Source: Bacillus sp. CHD6a (GTDB lineage: Bacteria; Bacillota; Bacilli; Bacillales; Bacillaceae_I). From it: 64,000 bases of DNA. The position numbers and the translations under genes are program-made. Below are positions 28,326 through 38,111 of the stretch, piece after piece. The notes under the pieces were generated by a model that saw only the letters and a list, made by a program, of their open reading frames with translations, had not been told where the DNA came from and did not search any database. Positions within the stretch are counted from its first letter, which is position 1. Each line of letters begins with the position of its first letter. Location of the stretch: the NCBI RefSeq assembly GCF_001293645.1, contig NZ_LBMD01000024.1, positions 1 through 64,000 on the forward strand. Reading direction: 5' to 3'.

Positions 28326-29192
28326 ATGGCAACGTTTAAAGATTTTAGAAATAATGTAAAACCTAACTGGTGCCCTGGTTGTGGAGATTTCTCGGTACAA
28401 GCTGCCATTCAACGTGCTGCCGCGAATGTTGGACTAGAACCGGAAAACCTAGCAGTAGTTTCTGGTATCGGGTGTTCCGGACGTATTTCTGGATATATCA
28501 ACTCTTACGGTTTTCATGGTATTCATGGACGTTCTCTACCTATCGCACAAGGTGTGAAAATGGCGAATAAGGATCTTACAGTTATCGCTTCAGGTGGAGA
28601 TGGAGATGGTTTTGCCATTGGTTTAGGACATACAATCCATGCTATCCGTCGAAATATTGATGTTACATACATCGTAATGGATAACCAGATTTATGGACTA
28701 ACAAAAGGCCAAACCTCACCGCGTAGTGAAGTAGGATTTAAAACGAAATCCACTCCACAAGGTTCCATTGAATCCTCACTATCTGTCATGGAAATGGCGC
28801 TAACAGCAGGTGCGACATTTGTAGCACAAAGTTTCTCAACAGATTTAAAAGATTTGACTTCCTTGATCGAACAAGGAATTAACCATAAAGGATTCTCTTT
28901 AATTAACGTGTTCAGCCCGTGTGTTACATATAATAAAGTAAACACATATGACTGGTTTAAAGAAAACTTGACAAAGTTGGCTGATATTGAAGCTTATGAT
29001 CCTCATAATAAAGTGTCTGCAATGCAGACCTTAATGGAGCATAATGGACTGGTAACAGGATTAATCTATCAGAATAAAGATCAACAATCCTATCAGGATA
29101 TGGTTCCAAACTATAGTGCTGAGCCTCTGGCAAAAGCAGATCTTCAGTTAGATGAAGACCAATTTAATGATTTAGTGAAAGAATTTATGTAA
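28326..29192 (+). CDS. korB: 2-oxoacid:ferredoxin oxidoreductase beta subunit
   Basis: The 288-residue beta subunit binds thiamine diphosphate and a [4Fe-4S] cluster. The TPP motif is SGGDGDGFAIGLGH followed by YIVMDNQIYGLTKGQTSPR. Cluster cysteines are in WCPGCGDF (two), GIGCSGR and SPCVTYN. It starts at ATG directly after the korA stop, with AAGGAG inside korA, so translation is coupled. A strong terminator follows. Confidence 0.93.
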   Translation: MATFKDFRNNVKPNWCPGCGDFSVQAAIQRAAANVGLEPENLAVVSGIGCSGRISGYINSYGFHGIHGRSLPIAQGVKMANKDLTVIASGGDGDGFAIGLGHTIHAIRRNIDVTYIVMDNQIYGLTKGQTSPRSEVGFKTKSTPQGSIESSLSVMEMALTAGATFVAQSFSTDLKDLTSLIEQGINHKGFSLINVFSPCVTYNKVNTYDWFKENLTKLADIEAYDPHNKVSAMQTLMEHNGLVTGLIYQNKDQQSYQDMVPNYSAEPLAKADLQLDEDQFNDLVKEFM

Positions 29193-29201
29193 CACACAAA
29201 C

Positions 29202-29236
29202 GAAGTCCTGGATTTAATGCCGGGACTTTTTTTTAT
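29202..29236 (+). terminator. terminator after korB
   Basis: AAGTCCTGG pairs with CCGGGACTT around ATTTAATG, followed by a run of Ts. Confidence 0.85.
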
Positions 29237-29242
29237 TAAAAT

Positions 29243-29256
29243 TGTAAACGCTTTCT
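29243..29256. promoter_or_regulatory. cre site upstream of tdh-kbl
   Basis: TGTAAACGCTTTCT matches the CcpA catabolite-response consensus TGWAARCGYTWNCW at every position. It lies 150 bp before tdh and just after the korB terminator, which predicts glucose control of threonine degradation. Confidence 0.75.
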
Positions 29257-29405
29257 TCGGAATCAAAAAAAGTCATTATTTTTTATCTGACATAATCAGT
29301 TGTCCTTCTCCAGTGGACAAATCGGTTTACACAAATCCTTATAGATGATACACTCTTACTAGTATTTAAGAATGTTAGTTTTATTTTTATAAGGGAGTGT
29401 TCTCT

Positions 29406-30446
29406 GTGAATGGAAAAATGAAGGCAATTGTGAAGCATCATCGAGGATATGGTGCAGAACTTCAAATGATAGATATACCAAAAATTAAAGATGATGAAGT
29501 TTTAATAAAAGTAAAAGCAACATCCATTTGTGGTACGGATGTTCATATTTATACATGGGATGAGTGGTCACAAAGCAGGGTAAACCCACCGTATGCTTTC
29601 GGTCATGAATTTGCTGGAGAAATTGTGGAAGTAGGTAGCAAGGTTACTAATGTTCAATTAGGCGACCAAGTTTCCGCTGAGACACACATCGTTTGTTACA
29701 AATGTCCACAATGTCTAAAAGGGGACTACCACATCTGTAAAGATACAAAAATTATTGGAGTTGACACACAAGGCTGTTTTGCTGAATATGTCGCTCTTCC
29801 TGCGGTAAATGTTTGGAAAAATCCTAACGATATGCCTTATGATGTTGCTTCTGTCCAAGAGCCAATGGGAAATGCGGTTCATACAGTACTTGCAGGCGAT
29901 GTTACTGGAAAATCCGTAGCAGTAATTGGTTGCGGTCCTATCGGGATCATGGCTGTTGGTGTTGCAAAGGCGGCAGGTGCTTCCCAAGTTATTGCCATTG
30001 ACTTGAATGAATATCGTTTAGATCTTGCAACGAAAATGGGTGCTACCACAGTTATCAATGCGAAAGAAACTAACCCGGTAGAAGAAGTGATGAAGTTGAC
30101 AGAAGGACATGGTGTGGAAGTGGTTTGTGAAATGTCAGGCCACCCTATTGCTATGAATCAAGGATTTAAAATGATTACAAATGGAGGAAGAGTATCTATT
30201 TTGAGCTTACCTGTCCGTCCTGTAGAGCTTGATATCACGAACGATATTGTTTTCAAGGGTGTTACGGTTCAAGGTATTACAGGTAGAAAAATGTATTCTA
30301 CATGGCAGCAAGTATCAAGTCTTCTAAAGTCAGGTCAGGTAGATGTGAAACCGATGATTACTCACCACTTTCCACTTGAAGAGTTCGAAAAAGGCTTTGA
30401 TTTAATGATTTCTGGTCAATGTGGTAAAGTTGTACTACATCCATAA
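29406..30446 (+). CDS. tdh: L-threonine 3-dehydrogenase
   Basis: Tdh oxidises threonine to 2-amino-3-ketobutyrate with NAD+, the first step of threonine breakdown to glycine and acetyl-CoA. The 346-residue zinc alcohol-dehydrogenase-family protein has the catalytic-zinc Cys in TSICGTDVH and His-Glu in FGHEFAGE, the structural-zinc cysteines in CYKCPQCLKGDYHIC, and the NAD fold VIGCGPIG near 179. The GTG at 29406 lies 8 bp after GGGAG and gives the family length. kbl follows 21 bp later. Confidence 0.95.
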   Translation: MNGKMKAIVKHHRGYGAELQMIDIPKIKDDEVLIKVKATSICGTDVHIYTWDEWSQSRVNPPYAFGHEFAGEIVEVGSKVTNVQLGDQVSAETHIVCYKCPQCLKGDYHICKDTKIIGVDTQGCFAEYVALPAVNVWKNPNDMPYDVASVQEPMGNAVHTVLAGDVTGKSVAVIGCGPIGIMAVGVAKAAGASQVIAIDLNEYRLDLATKMGATTVINAKETNPVEEVMKLTEGHGVEVVCEMSGHPIAMNQGFKMITNGGRVSILSLPVRPVELDITNDIVFKGVTVQGITGRKMYSTWQQVSSLLKSGQVDVKPMITHHFPLEEFEKGFDLMISGQCGKVVLHP

Positions 30447-30467
30447 TAGTAAACAGGAGGGGTTAAC

Positions 30468-31646
30468 ATGAAAGGTTTTGAATACTTACAAGAAGAATTA
30501 GATCAAATGAAAGAACAAGGTACATTCCGTAAATTAGTACCGTTAGAGTCCGATCAAGGATCCAAAGTTGTGATCAACGGCAAAGAAGTGATTCAGCTAT
30601 CTTCCAATAACTATCTAGGATTGACTACCCATCCTCGTTTAGTGAAGGCTGCCTTAGAAGCTACAGAAAAATATGGTGCCGGGACAGGTTCAGTCCGTAC
30701 CATTGCCGGAACCTTCACCATGCATGAGAAATTAGAAGAAAAACTAGCAAAATTTAAACATACAGAAGCAAGTCTTGTTTTCCAATCCGGATTTACAACA
30801 AACCAAGGAGTCCTTTCTGCTATTCTATCTCCTGAAGATGTTGTAATCTCTGATGCGTTAAACCATGCCTCCATTATCGATGGAATTCGTTTAACAAAGG
30901 CTGCTCGAAAAGTGTACAAGCATGTTGACATGGAAGATCTAGAACGTGCATTAAAAGAATCCAGCGACTATCGCAAGCGTCTAATCGTAACGGATGGCGT
31001 GTTCTCCATGGATGGAAATATTGCTCCGCTTGATAAAATTGTCGAGCTAGCTGAAAAGTATGATGCACTTGTAATGGTAGATGATGCGCATGCTTCAGGT
31101 GTACTAGGTGAAAACGGACGTGGTACCGTCAACCACTTTGGATTGGATGGCCGTGTGCATATTCAAGTTGGTACCTTAAGTAAAGCGGTCGGTGTTCTTG
31201 GAGGTTATGTAGCGAGCTCTCGTTCCTTAATTGACTATCTAATTCATAAAGGCCGTCCGTTCCTCTTCAGTACTTCACATCCACCAGCAGTAACTGCTGC
31301 ATGCGATGAAGCAATCCAAGTTTTACTTGAAGAGCCTGAACTTATTGAAAAGTTATGGGACAATGCGAAATTCTTTAAAGATGGACTTATGAAACTAGGC
31401 TTTGATACTGGAGAAAGCCAAACACCAGTTACACCTGTTATCGTAGGGGACGAAGCTCTTTCACATAAATTCTCTGATAAGTTGTTAGAATACGGAGTTT
31501 TTGCCCAAGGTATCGCATTCCCAACAGTTGCAAAAGGACTGGCACGTGTAAGAACAATTGTAACTGCACAACACACAAAAGAAGAACTTCAAGAAGCTCT
31601 AGACATTTTCGAAAAAGCTGGAAAAGAACTAGGGATTATATCGTAA
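30468..31646 (+). CDS. kbl: glycine C-acetyltransferase (2-amino-3-ketobutyrate CoA ligase)
   Basis: Kbl cleaves 2-amino-3-ketobutyrate with CoA into glycine and acetyl-CoA, completing the Tdh pathway. The 392-residue PLP enzyme of the alpha-oxoamine synthase family shows [29 protein letters not shown], and the PLP lysine in [11 protein letters not shown] near residue 240. It starts after GGAGGGG. BioF and HemA are relatives, but pairing with tdh makes Kbl the firm choice. Confidence 0.94.
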   Translation: MKGFEYLQEELDQMKEQGTFRKLVPLESDQGSKVVINGKEVIQLSSNNYLGLTTHPRLVKAALEATEKYGAGTGSVRTIAGTFTMHEKLEEKLAKFKHTEASLVFQSGFTTNQGVLSAILSPEDVVISDALNHASIIDGIRLTKAARKVYKHVDMEDLERALKESSDYRKRLIVTDGVFSMDGNIAPLDKIVELAEKYDALVMVDDAHASGVLGENGRGTVNHFGLDGRVHIQVGTLSKAVGVLGGYVASSRSLIDYLIHKGRPFLFSTSHPPAVTAACDEAIQVLLEEPELIEKLWDNAKFFKDGLMKLGFDTGESQTPVTPVIVGDEALSHKFSDKLLEYGVFAQGIAFPTVAKGLARVRTIVTAQHTKEELQEALDIFEKAGKELGIIS

Positions 31647-31652
31647 TAACCA

Positions 31653-31684
31653 TAGAGAGACACCTCATCAGTGTCTCTCTTGTT
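31653..31684 (+). terminator. terminator after kbl
   Basis: AGAGAGACAC and GTGTCTCTCT flank CTCATCA, with TGTT after. Confidence 0.85.
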
Positions 31685-31836
31685 ATGTGTTTAATATGTA
31701 GGACCTTTAATTTATCGTAAATATGTAGATTTATGTAAACTTCTCCATATTTATTGTTTAAGAAGCCATAAAATTATATACTATGTTAATGTGTAGAGTT
31801 TTATGCGCTCTACTTTTCTGGAAAGGAGTTATCACA

Positions 31837-33381
31837 ATGAATGAGAAACAAAGAGTGGAAGCAGGACAAGTAGTCACTGGAAATTCTTCGGACAAAAAAT
31901 CCGAAAAGGATTTCAGCAAATACTTTGAATCTGTTTATGTACCACCTTCCCTAAAAGATGCGAAAAAACGTGGAAAAGAAGAAGTTGCCTACCAAGACTT
32001 TTCTATTTCTGAAGAATTTAAAAACCTTGGGGTCGGCAAGAAATTTTATATTCGTACGTATGGTTGTCAGATGAATGAACATGACACAGAAGTAATGGCG
32101 GGGATCTTCCTTGCATTAGGATACGAACCAACCTATACTGTGAACGATGCGGATGTTATTCTTTTAAATACCTGTGCCATCCGGGAAAATGCAGAGAACA
32201 AAGTTTTTGGTGAACTAGGACACTTAAAAACTTTGAAAAAATCCAGACCAGGCTTGTTGATTGGTGTATGCGGCTGTATGTCCCAGGAAGAATCAGTAGT
32301 AAATAAAATATTGAAAACATATCAGCAAGTTGACATGATCTTCGGTACCCATAATATTCACCGACTTCCTAACATTTTAAAAGACGCGTATATGTCCAAA
32401 GAAATGGTGGTAGAAGTTTGGTCCAAAGAAGGGGACGTTATTGAAAACCTTCCAAAGAACCGCAAAGGTGAAATCAAAGCTTGGGTAAATATCATGTACG
32501 GCTGTGACAAATTCTGTACGTACTGTATTGTGCCTTATACAAGAGGAAAAGAACGCAGCAGACGTCCAGAGGATATTATTCAAGAAGTGCGTCACTTGGC
32601 AGCACAAGGTTATAAAGAAGTTACGTTGCTTGGGCAGAATGTAAATGCGTATGGGAAAGATTTTGAGGATATGAAGTATGGGCTAGGCGACTTAATGGAT
32701 GAAATCCGTAAAATTGACATTCCTCGAATCCGTTTCACCACCAGTCATCCAAGAGACTTTGATGATCGTTTAGTGGAAGTGCTTGGTAAAGGAGGCAATC
32801 TTCTCGACCATATTCACTTACCAGTTCAATCAGGTAGTTCTGAAGTGTTGAAATTGATGGCGCGTAAATATGATAGAGAACGTTACCTTGAGTTAGTAGG
32901 CAAAATCAAAAAGGCAATGCCAAATGCTTCATTAACAACGGATATCATTGTAGGGTTCCCTAACGAAACTGAAGAACAGTTTGAAGAAACAATGTCCTTG
33001 TATCGTGAAGTGGAATTTGATACAGCTTATACTTTCATCTATTCTCCACGTGAGGGTACTCCTGCTGCAAAAATGGTGGATAACGTACCTCTTGAAGTGA
33101 AGAAAAAACGTCTTCAACGTCTAAACGCACTTGTGAATGAGATTTCTGCGAAGAAATTAAAAGAGTACGAAGGTAAAGTTGTAGAAGTGTTAGTGGAAGG
33201 GGAAAGTAAGAAAAATCCGGATGTCCTTGCAGGATACACAGATAAAAGTAAACTAGTTAACTTTAAAGCACCAAAATCTGTCATCGGTAAAATTATCAAA
33301 GTAAAAGTGGTCAAAGCGAAAACTTGGACATTGGATGGAGAATTGGTGGAAGAAGTAGCAGAAGAAGTACTGGAGGTATAA
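31837..33381 (+). CDS. miaB: tRNA-2-methylthio-N6-dimethylallyladenosine synthase
   Basis: MiaB is a radical-SAM methylthiotransferase that adds the 2-methylthio group to i6A37 of tRNAs, after MiaA (40086-41036). The 514-residue protein has the N-terminal UPF0004 cluster cysteines ([25 protein letters not shown]), the radical-SAM CDKFCTYC motif, and a C-terminal TRAM domain (about 445-510). The ATG at 31837 follows AAAGGAG with 8 bp spacing; the frame upstream is not supported. ricA follows 2 bp after the stop. Confidence 0.96.
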   Translation: MNEKQRVEAGQVVTGNSSDKKSEKDFSKYFESVYVPPSLKDAKKRGKEEVAYQDFSISEEFKNLGVGKKFYIRTYGCQMNEHDTEVMAGIFLALGYEPTYTVNDADVILLNTCAIRENAENKVFGELGHLKTLKKSRPGLLIGVCGCMSQEESVVNKILKTYQQVDMIFGTHNIHRLPNILKDAYMSKEMVVEVWSKEGDVIENLPKNRKGEIKAWVNIMYGCDKFCTYCIVPYTRGKERSRRPEDIIQEVRHLAAQGYKEVTLLGQNVNAYGKDFEDMKYGLGDLMDEIRKIDIPRIRFTTSHPRDFDDRLVEVLGKGGNLLDHIHLPVQSGSSEVLKLMARKYDRERYLELVGKIKKAMPNASLTTDIIVGFPNETEEQFEETMSLYREVEFDTAYTFIYSPREGTPAAKMVDNVPLEVKKKRLQRLNALVNEISAKKLKEYEGKVVEVLVEGESKKNPDVLAGYTDKSKLVNFKAPKSVIGKIIKVKVVKAKTWTLDGELVEEVAEEVLEV

Positions 33382-33383
33382 TA

Positions 33384-33821
33384 ATGGCAAAATATACGAG
33401 AGCAGATATAGTAGAAAGAGCAAAAGAATTGGCACAGATGATCGCTGACACGGAAGAAGTAGAATTCTTCAAGCGTGCAGAAGAACAAATCAATGAGAAC
33501 CAAAAGATCAAAGAAATGGTTGCAAGTGTGAAGAGCTTGCAAAAGCAAGCTGTAAACTTCCAGCATTACGGAAAAACAGAAGCATTAAAGAAAACAGAAG
33601 CGAAGTTAGATGCAATTTTAGCAGAAATGGATGAGATTCCAATTGTACAAGAGTTCAAAACTTCTCAAACAAACGTGAACGACCTTTTACAATTAGTATC
33701 TTCTTATATCTCTAAAACTGTTACAGACGAAATCATTGTTGCAACAGGTGGAGATGTCCTTCGTGGAGAAACCGGCTCCTACGTAAAAAACACCACATAC
33801 GGTGGAGGAAGCTGCTCATAA
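33384..33821 (+). CDS. ricA: RicA (YmcA), Y-complex subunit
   Basis: RicA forms a complex with RicF (YlbF) and RicT (YaaT) that binds iron-sulphur clusters, tunes RNase Y and supports biofilm, competence and sporulation. The 145-residue protein is mostly helical with the YlbF/YmcA fold (about 20-110) and ends GGGSCS, with the cysteine implicated in cluster binding. The ATG at 33384 follows TGGAGGT. It is coupled to miaB. Confidence 0.93.
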   Translation: MAKYTRADIVERAKELAQMIADTEEVEFFKRAEEQINENQKIKEMVASVKSLQKQAVNFQHYGKTEALKKTEAKLDAILAEMDEIPIVQEFKTSQTNVNDLLQLVSSYISKTVTDEIIVATGGDVLRGETGSYVKNTTYGGGSCS

Positions 33822-33831
33822 TTATTTTTAG

Positions 33832-33867
33832 AAAAGCATGGAAGCTTAATTCCATGCTTTTTTTAAT
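33832..33867 (+). terminator. terminator after ricA
   Basis: AAAAGCATGGAA and TTCCATGCTTTT form a 12-bp stem followed by Ts. Confidence 0.9.
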
Positions 33868-33884
33868 ATAAAAATTTTATGATA

Positions 33885-34020
33885 CCGTTGATTTCCGTTT
33901 CAGGCGATTCGCTTGCCTGCGGGCGGTCCGTGAGCCTCCTCGGCTTGCAGCCTGTGGGGTCTGTCTCACACCTGTCCCTTCCTCCCTGCTCCGTCTGCGC
34001 GCCTTCCACTCCAATCAACT
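33885..34020. repeat. dispersed hairpin element R, copy 5
   Basis: It begins CCGTTGATTTCCG and ends CCAATCAACT and has the same orientation as copy 1. Its inverted partner is copy 6, 60 bp away. It lies between ricA and cotE. Confidence 0.85.
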
Positions 34021-34080
34021 AAGTGACTTCATTTCATGTTAGTGTATTTAATAACATCTGCCGTGGTTTACTTAATTTTC

Positions 34081-34213
34081 AGCTGTTGATTGGAGCAAAA
34101 GGCGAAGACTCCTGAGGGAGATAGCGCTAGGTGGAGACCCCGCAGGCGTAGCCGAAGGAGGCTCACGTCAGCCCCTAGGAAATCGAAGCCATTTGCGGAA
34201 ATCAACAGCGGTG
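34081..34213. repeat. dispersed hairpin element R, copy 6
   Basis: It begins AGCTGTTGATTGGAGC and ends GGAAATCAACAGC, a perfect 10-bp terminal inverted repeat. The interior is GAGGGAGATAGCGCTAGGTG. It lacks the nested hairpin of copies 2 and 4. With copy 5 it repeats the inverted-pair arrangement seen after dapA. Confidence 0.87.
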
Positions 34214-34308
34214 GTAGACCGCCTAAAAATCTTTAAATTTTAATGGGTACTTTGGTTTTGTAAGATTTTTTATCGTCTGCTGCACCTTGTGATTTTTTCA
34301 AAAAATAG

Positions 34309-34337
34309 GCACATATCCAGATAAGCTTGCATACAAT
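34309..34337 (+). promoter_or_regulatory. probable sigma-E promoter of cotE
   Basis: CATACAAT at 34330-34337 is an exact sigma-E -10 element. GCACATAT at 34309-34316 serves as the -35 with a 13-bp gap. cotE is transcribed from a sigma-E promoter in B. subtilis. Confidence 0.65.
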
Positions 34338-34457
34338 GAACTATACGTTAATGTGTTAGAAATCATTTAGTTATGCAGCAAATTCAATCTAATCACAATT
34401 GTCATTTAACCCGCATAGGATGAAATGAAGATTGTAATGAGGAGGGTGTATGCTCGA

Positions 34458-34997
34458 ATGTCTGAATACAGAGAAATTATCACAAGAGCAGTAACCGGCA
34501 AAGGTAGAAAGTTTACGCAGTCTAAACATACGATTAGTCCCTCGCATCGTCCTACAAGCATTTTAGGATGCTGGGTCATTAACCATACGTATGATGCGAA
34601 AAAAGTGGACGATACCGTGGAAGTAAAAGGGAAATATGATATTAACGTCTGGTATTCACACAGTGATAATACAAAGACGGAAGTAGTGACGGAAACGGTT
34701 TCCTACAAAGATGTTGTGAAGCTGAGGTATAAAGATGAAAACAGCCTCGGTGATGATCATGAAGTATTAGCGCGGGTCCTACAACAGCCTAATTGCTTAG
34801 AAGCGAGCATCGCGGATAAGGAAGCAAAAGTGGAAGTACAAGTGGAAAGAGAGTTCTTGACTGAAATTATTGGAGAAACCAAAATTACAGTAGAAGTACA
34901 TCCAGACACATTGGCGGATGATAATGACTGGGATGTTGAAGAAGATGAGTTCGAGGACTTAAATCCAGACTTTATCGTCGACGGTTACGAAGAATAG
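34458..34997 (+). CDS. cotE: spore coat morphogenetic protein CotE
   Basis: CotE nucleates the outer coat on the forespore surface in the mother cell. The 179-residue protein begins [12 protein letters not shown], contains the conserved [18 protein letters not shown] and VLQQPNCLE segments, and ends in an acidic tail. The start at 34458 gives the family N-terminus; AGGAGGG lies 11 bp before it. In-frame ATGs from 34425 would add unrelated residues. Flanked by R elements upstream and a terminator downstream. Confidence 0.95.
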   Translation: MSEYREIITRAVTGKGRKFTQSKHTISPSHRPTSILGCWVINHTYDAKKVDDTVEVKGKYDINVWYSHSDNTKTEVVTETVSYKDVVKLRYKDENSLGDDHEVLARVLQQPNCLEASIADKEAKVEVQVEREFLTEIIGETKITVEVHPDTLADDNDWDVEEDEFEDLNPDFIVDGYEE

Positions 34998-34999
34998 AG

Positions 35000-35033
35000 G
35001 AAACCGGGGAGCAAATTGCTTCCTGGTTTTTTC
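35000..35033 (+). terminator. terminator after cotE
   Basis: AAACCGGGGAGC pairs with GCTTCCTGGTTT through small mismatches, then TTTTCG. Confidence 0.8.
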
Positions 35034-35116
35034 GTTTTTTAGAAAATAGACAATATAAGCTGGATTTTTTGGTGATTTTGAATGAAAATGCCCTTGTTTT
35101 AGTTGTGAATTTTTGG

Positions 35117-35305
35117 TTCGGTCACATTTTTTCTACCTTTGGACAAAATACCTTGGAATTTTAATAGGTTCGGACAAAATAATAGGGAGTTCGGTCATTT
35201 CAAATTAAGGTTCGGTCAAATATTGAAAATCTTCGGTCAACTTTCCGAAATCTTCGGTCAAAATCGTAAAATCTTCGGTCAATTTTCAAAAAACTTCGGA
35301 CATTT
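35117..35305. repeat. 21-bp periodic array E2 upstream of mutS
   Basis: TTCGGTCAA or TTCGGACA recurs with its first G at 35120, 35141, 35172, 35193, 35214, 35235, 35256, 35277 and 35298; the last seven are spaced exactly 21 bp. The same core and spacing occur upstream of recA (20291-20500), in the same orientation towards the gene. It ends about 175 bp before mutS. Nothing else is visible in 35034-35479. Confidence 0.9.
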
Positions 35306-35479
35306 AGACTCACTAAACTTTTAATGATAACCAAAATCATAACCATCACTTGAATTTTTATACCACCCCATTATACCACACCCAATTTACCACTGATGAT
35401 TTCCACGTATTCCTCAACCCCCTGATACACCAAAATATGATATAATAAAGCAGCAAAAAACAATAGTTGGGGGATTACG

Positions 35480-38092
35480 ATGGCTTCTTATACGCCGATG
35501 ATACAGCAATACCTGAGAGTAAAGGCAGATTATCAAGATGCCTTTTTATTTTTTCGCCTTGGCGATTTTTATGAAATGTTTTTTGAAGATGCGACAAAAG
35601 CATCTCAAGTGCTTGAAATTACATTAACTAGCCGTGACGGTGGAGGAAAAGAACGAATTCCTATGTGTGGGGTACCTTACCATTCGGCTCCAAATTATAT
35701 AGATCAACTAATTGAAAAAGGGTATAAAGTAGCAATTTGTGAACAAGTCGAAGACCCGAAGCAGACTAAAGGGGTTGTGAAAAGAGAAGTAGTTCAACTC
35801 ATCACTCCTGGTACTGTCATGGAAACAAAAGGTCTATCAGACAAACAAAACAATTTTTTGACTACCATTACCAACTTTGAAGACGGGACTTTTGGACTTG
35901 CGTATGCAGACCTTTCGACAGGAGAATTACATACGACTGTCATAACCGGACCTGTGCAGCAACTTGTGAATGAAGTATATTCCATTGGAGCAAAGGAAAT
36001 CGTGGTTTCTGAAAATTTCCCACTAGACCTGGTTCAAATGATAAAAGAAAGAATGATTACCACATGTTCTTATGAGGAAGCAACGGATATCCCAATGGAA
36101 TTTAACCAAATTGTTAAAAATTTGGAACAAGAGAAGTTACAAATGTCTGTTGGACGACTACTCCATTATTTAAAAAGAACACAAAAACGAAGTCTTGATC
36201 ATCTTCAACCTGCAAGGTTTTTTGAATTAGATCAATCGATGAAAATAGACCTTTTTTCAAAACGCAACCTTGAGTTGACAGAAACCATTCGTTCAAAAGG
36301 GAAAAAAGGTTCCTTGCTCTGGTTGTTAGATCAAACCGTGACAGCAATGGGTGGACGCTTGTTAAAGCAATGGGTGGACAGGCCGTTAATCAATTCTAAA
36401 CAGATCGAACAACGTCATGATCTAGTAGAAACGCTTATTAATGAGTATTTTACAAGACAAGAAATAAGAGAGTTATTAAAAGAAGTGTATGATCTAGAGA
36501 GGCTTGCCGGAAGGGTGGCATTTGGAAATGTAAATGCAAGAGACCTTGTGCAACTACGTAAGTCTCTATCTCAGATCCCTTTTCTTAAGTCAATGGTGGA
36601 AAAGCTTCCAATAGATAATACTGTCATACTCGACAACATGGATGAGTGTGAAGAATTGACGGCACTTCTTCATGATAGCTTACTAGAACAGCCTTCTATG
36701 TCGGTTAAAGAGGGAAACATGATGAAAGATGGTTTCCATGAAGAACTGGATAAATACAGAGATGCAAGAAGAAACGGCAAGACTTGGATAGCTGAATTAG
36801 AAAAAAGAGAACGAGATTTAACGGGCATACGGTCTCTTAAAATAGGTTATAATCGTATTTTTGGATATTATATTGAAATAACAAAAGCGAACATCTCCTC
36901 TCTTCCTGAGGGCAGGTATGAGAGAAAGCAGACACTTGCTAATGCAGAACGTTATATCACAGAAGAATTAAAAGAAAAAGAGACACTAATCTTAGAAGCA
37001 GAAGAAAAAATTGTTGCACTAGAATATGAGCTTTTCCTAAAGTTAAGAGAAGAAGTGAAAGCATATATTCCAAGACTGCAAAAACTAGCAAAAGCAGTCA
37101 GTGAAATCGATGTTCTACAATGCTTCGCAACCATCAGTGAGGACCGGTACTACACAAGACCTTCCTTTAACGATGAAAGAAAGGTGTATATCACAGAAGG
37201 TCGTCATCCGGTAGTGGAAAAAGTGATGGATGCAAATGAGTATGTACCAAATGACACGTGGATGGATAAGGAAAATGAGATGCTGCTTATCACAGGACCT
37301 AACATGTCTGGTAAAAGTACGTATATGCGTCAAGTGGCCCTGACAGCCATTCTTGCTCAGATTGGTTGTTTTGTCCCGGCAAAAGAGGCGTCCCTTCCCA
37401 TTTTCGATCAGATATTTACAAGAATTGGAGCTGCGGACGACTTAATCTCTGGTCAAAGTACTTTTATGGTCGAGATGCTGGAAGCACGTAACGCCATTGT
37501 CTATGCAACACAGAACAGCTTGATTCTTTTTGATGAAATCGGCCGTGGAACATCCACTTATGATGGTATGGCACTTGCCCAGGCATTAATAGAGTATATC
37601 CATGATAAAATTGGAGCAAAAACCTTGTTCTCTACCCATTATCATGAATTGACTTCCTTAGACAAAGAGCTTAACAAGCTTAAGAATATTCATGTCAGCG
37701 TCGTCGAGCAAAATGGGAAAGTGGTGTTTCTTCATAAAATGAAAGAAGGGCCAGCAGATAAAAGCTATGGAATTCATGTGGCAGAATTAGCGGAACTTCC
37801 GGAAGAATTAATAACAAGAGCCCAAACCATTTTAGAAAAATTAGAAAGTCAGCCAAAGAGCGAACATGTCGAAGTGGCTGCAACAAAAGAAGGTCAGAAA
37901 GTAGAACAAGATCCACTTACACAACTGTCTTTCTTTGCAGAAACAGAAGATAAAAAGCAGATGGACAAACTGTCTAAAAGTGAAAAAACAGCTCTTGAGA
38001 AGCTCAAAAAATTAGAGTTGCTTGAAACGACACCGCTTGAAGCGTTAAATAAACTGCACGAAATTCAAAAGTTATTAAAAGTGAAATCATAA
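35480..38092 (+). CDS. mutS: DNA mismatch repair protein MutS
   Basis: MutS recognises mismatches and recruits MutL. The 870-residue protein has the mismatch-binding N-terminus with the Phe-X-Glu motif in [12 protein letters not shown], a long lever/clamp region, and the ATPase with [13 protein letters not shown] near 606 and [15 protein letters not shown] beta-clamp binding sequence QLSFFAE lies near the C-terminus. It starts after GTTGGGGGA. mutL follows 19 bp later, forming the usual operon. Confidence 0.97.
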   Translation: MASYTPMIQQYLRVKADYQDAFLFFRLGDFYEMFFEDATKASQVLEITLTSRDGGGKERIPMCGVPYHSAPNYIDQLIEKGYKVAICEQVEDPKQTKGVVKREVVQLITPGTVMETKGLSDKQNNFLTTITNFEDGTFGLAYADLSTGELHTTVITGPVQQLVNEVYSIGAKEIVVSENFPLDLVQMIKERMITTCSYEEATDIPMEFNQIVKNLEQEKLQMSVGRLLHYLKRTQKRSLDHLQPARFFELDQSMKIDLFSKRNLELTETIRSKGKKGSLLWLLDQTVTAMGGRLLKQWVDRPLINSKQIEQRHDLVETLINEYFTRQEIRELLKEVYDLERLAGRVAFGNVNARDLVQLRKSLSQIPFLKSMVEKLPIDNTVILDNMDECEELTALLHDSLLEQPSMSVKEGNMMKDGFHEELDKYRDARRNGKTWIAELEKRERDLTGIRSLKIGYNRIFGYYIEITKANISSLPEGRYERKQTLANAERYITEELKEKETLILEAEEKIVALEYELFLKLREEVKAYIPRLQKLAKAVSEIDVLQCFATISEDRYYTRPSFNDERKVYITEGRHPVVEKVMDANEYVPNDTWMDKENEMLLITGPNMSGKSTYMRQVALTAILAQIGCFVPAKEASLPIFDQIFTRIGAADDLISGQSTFMVEMLEARNAIVYATQNSLILFDEIGRGTSTYDGMALAQALIEYIHDKIGAKTLFSTHYHELTSLDKELNKLKNIHVSVVEQNGKVVFLHKMKEGPADKSYGIHVAELAELPEELITRAQTILEKLESQPKSEHVEVAATKEGQKVEQDPLTQLSFFAETEDKKQMDKLSKSEKTALEKLKKLELLETTPLEALNKLHEIQKLLKVKS

Positions 38093-38111
38093 AAAGGAAG
38101 GAGGCAATAGA

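Noticed and set aside
35139-35324. A 61-residue frame with FGQ heptad repeats
   Set aside because: 21 bp equals seven codons, so the array forces a heptad pattern. No ribosome site, and the recA array does not keep the same protein.
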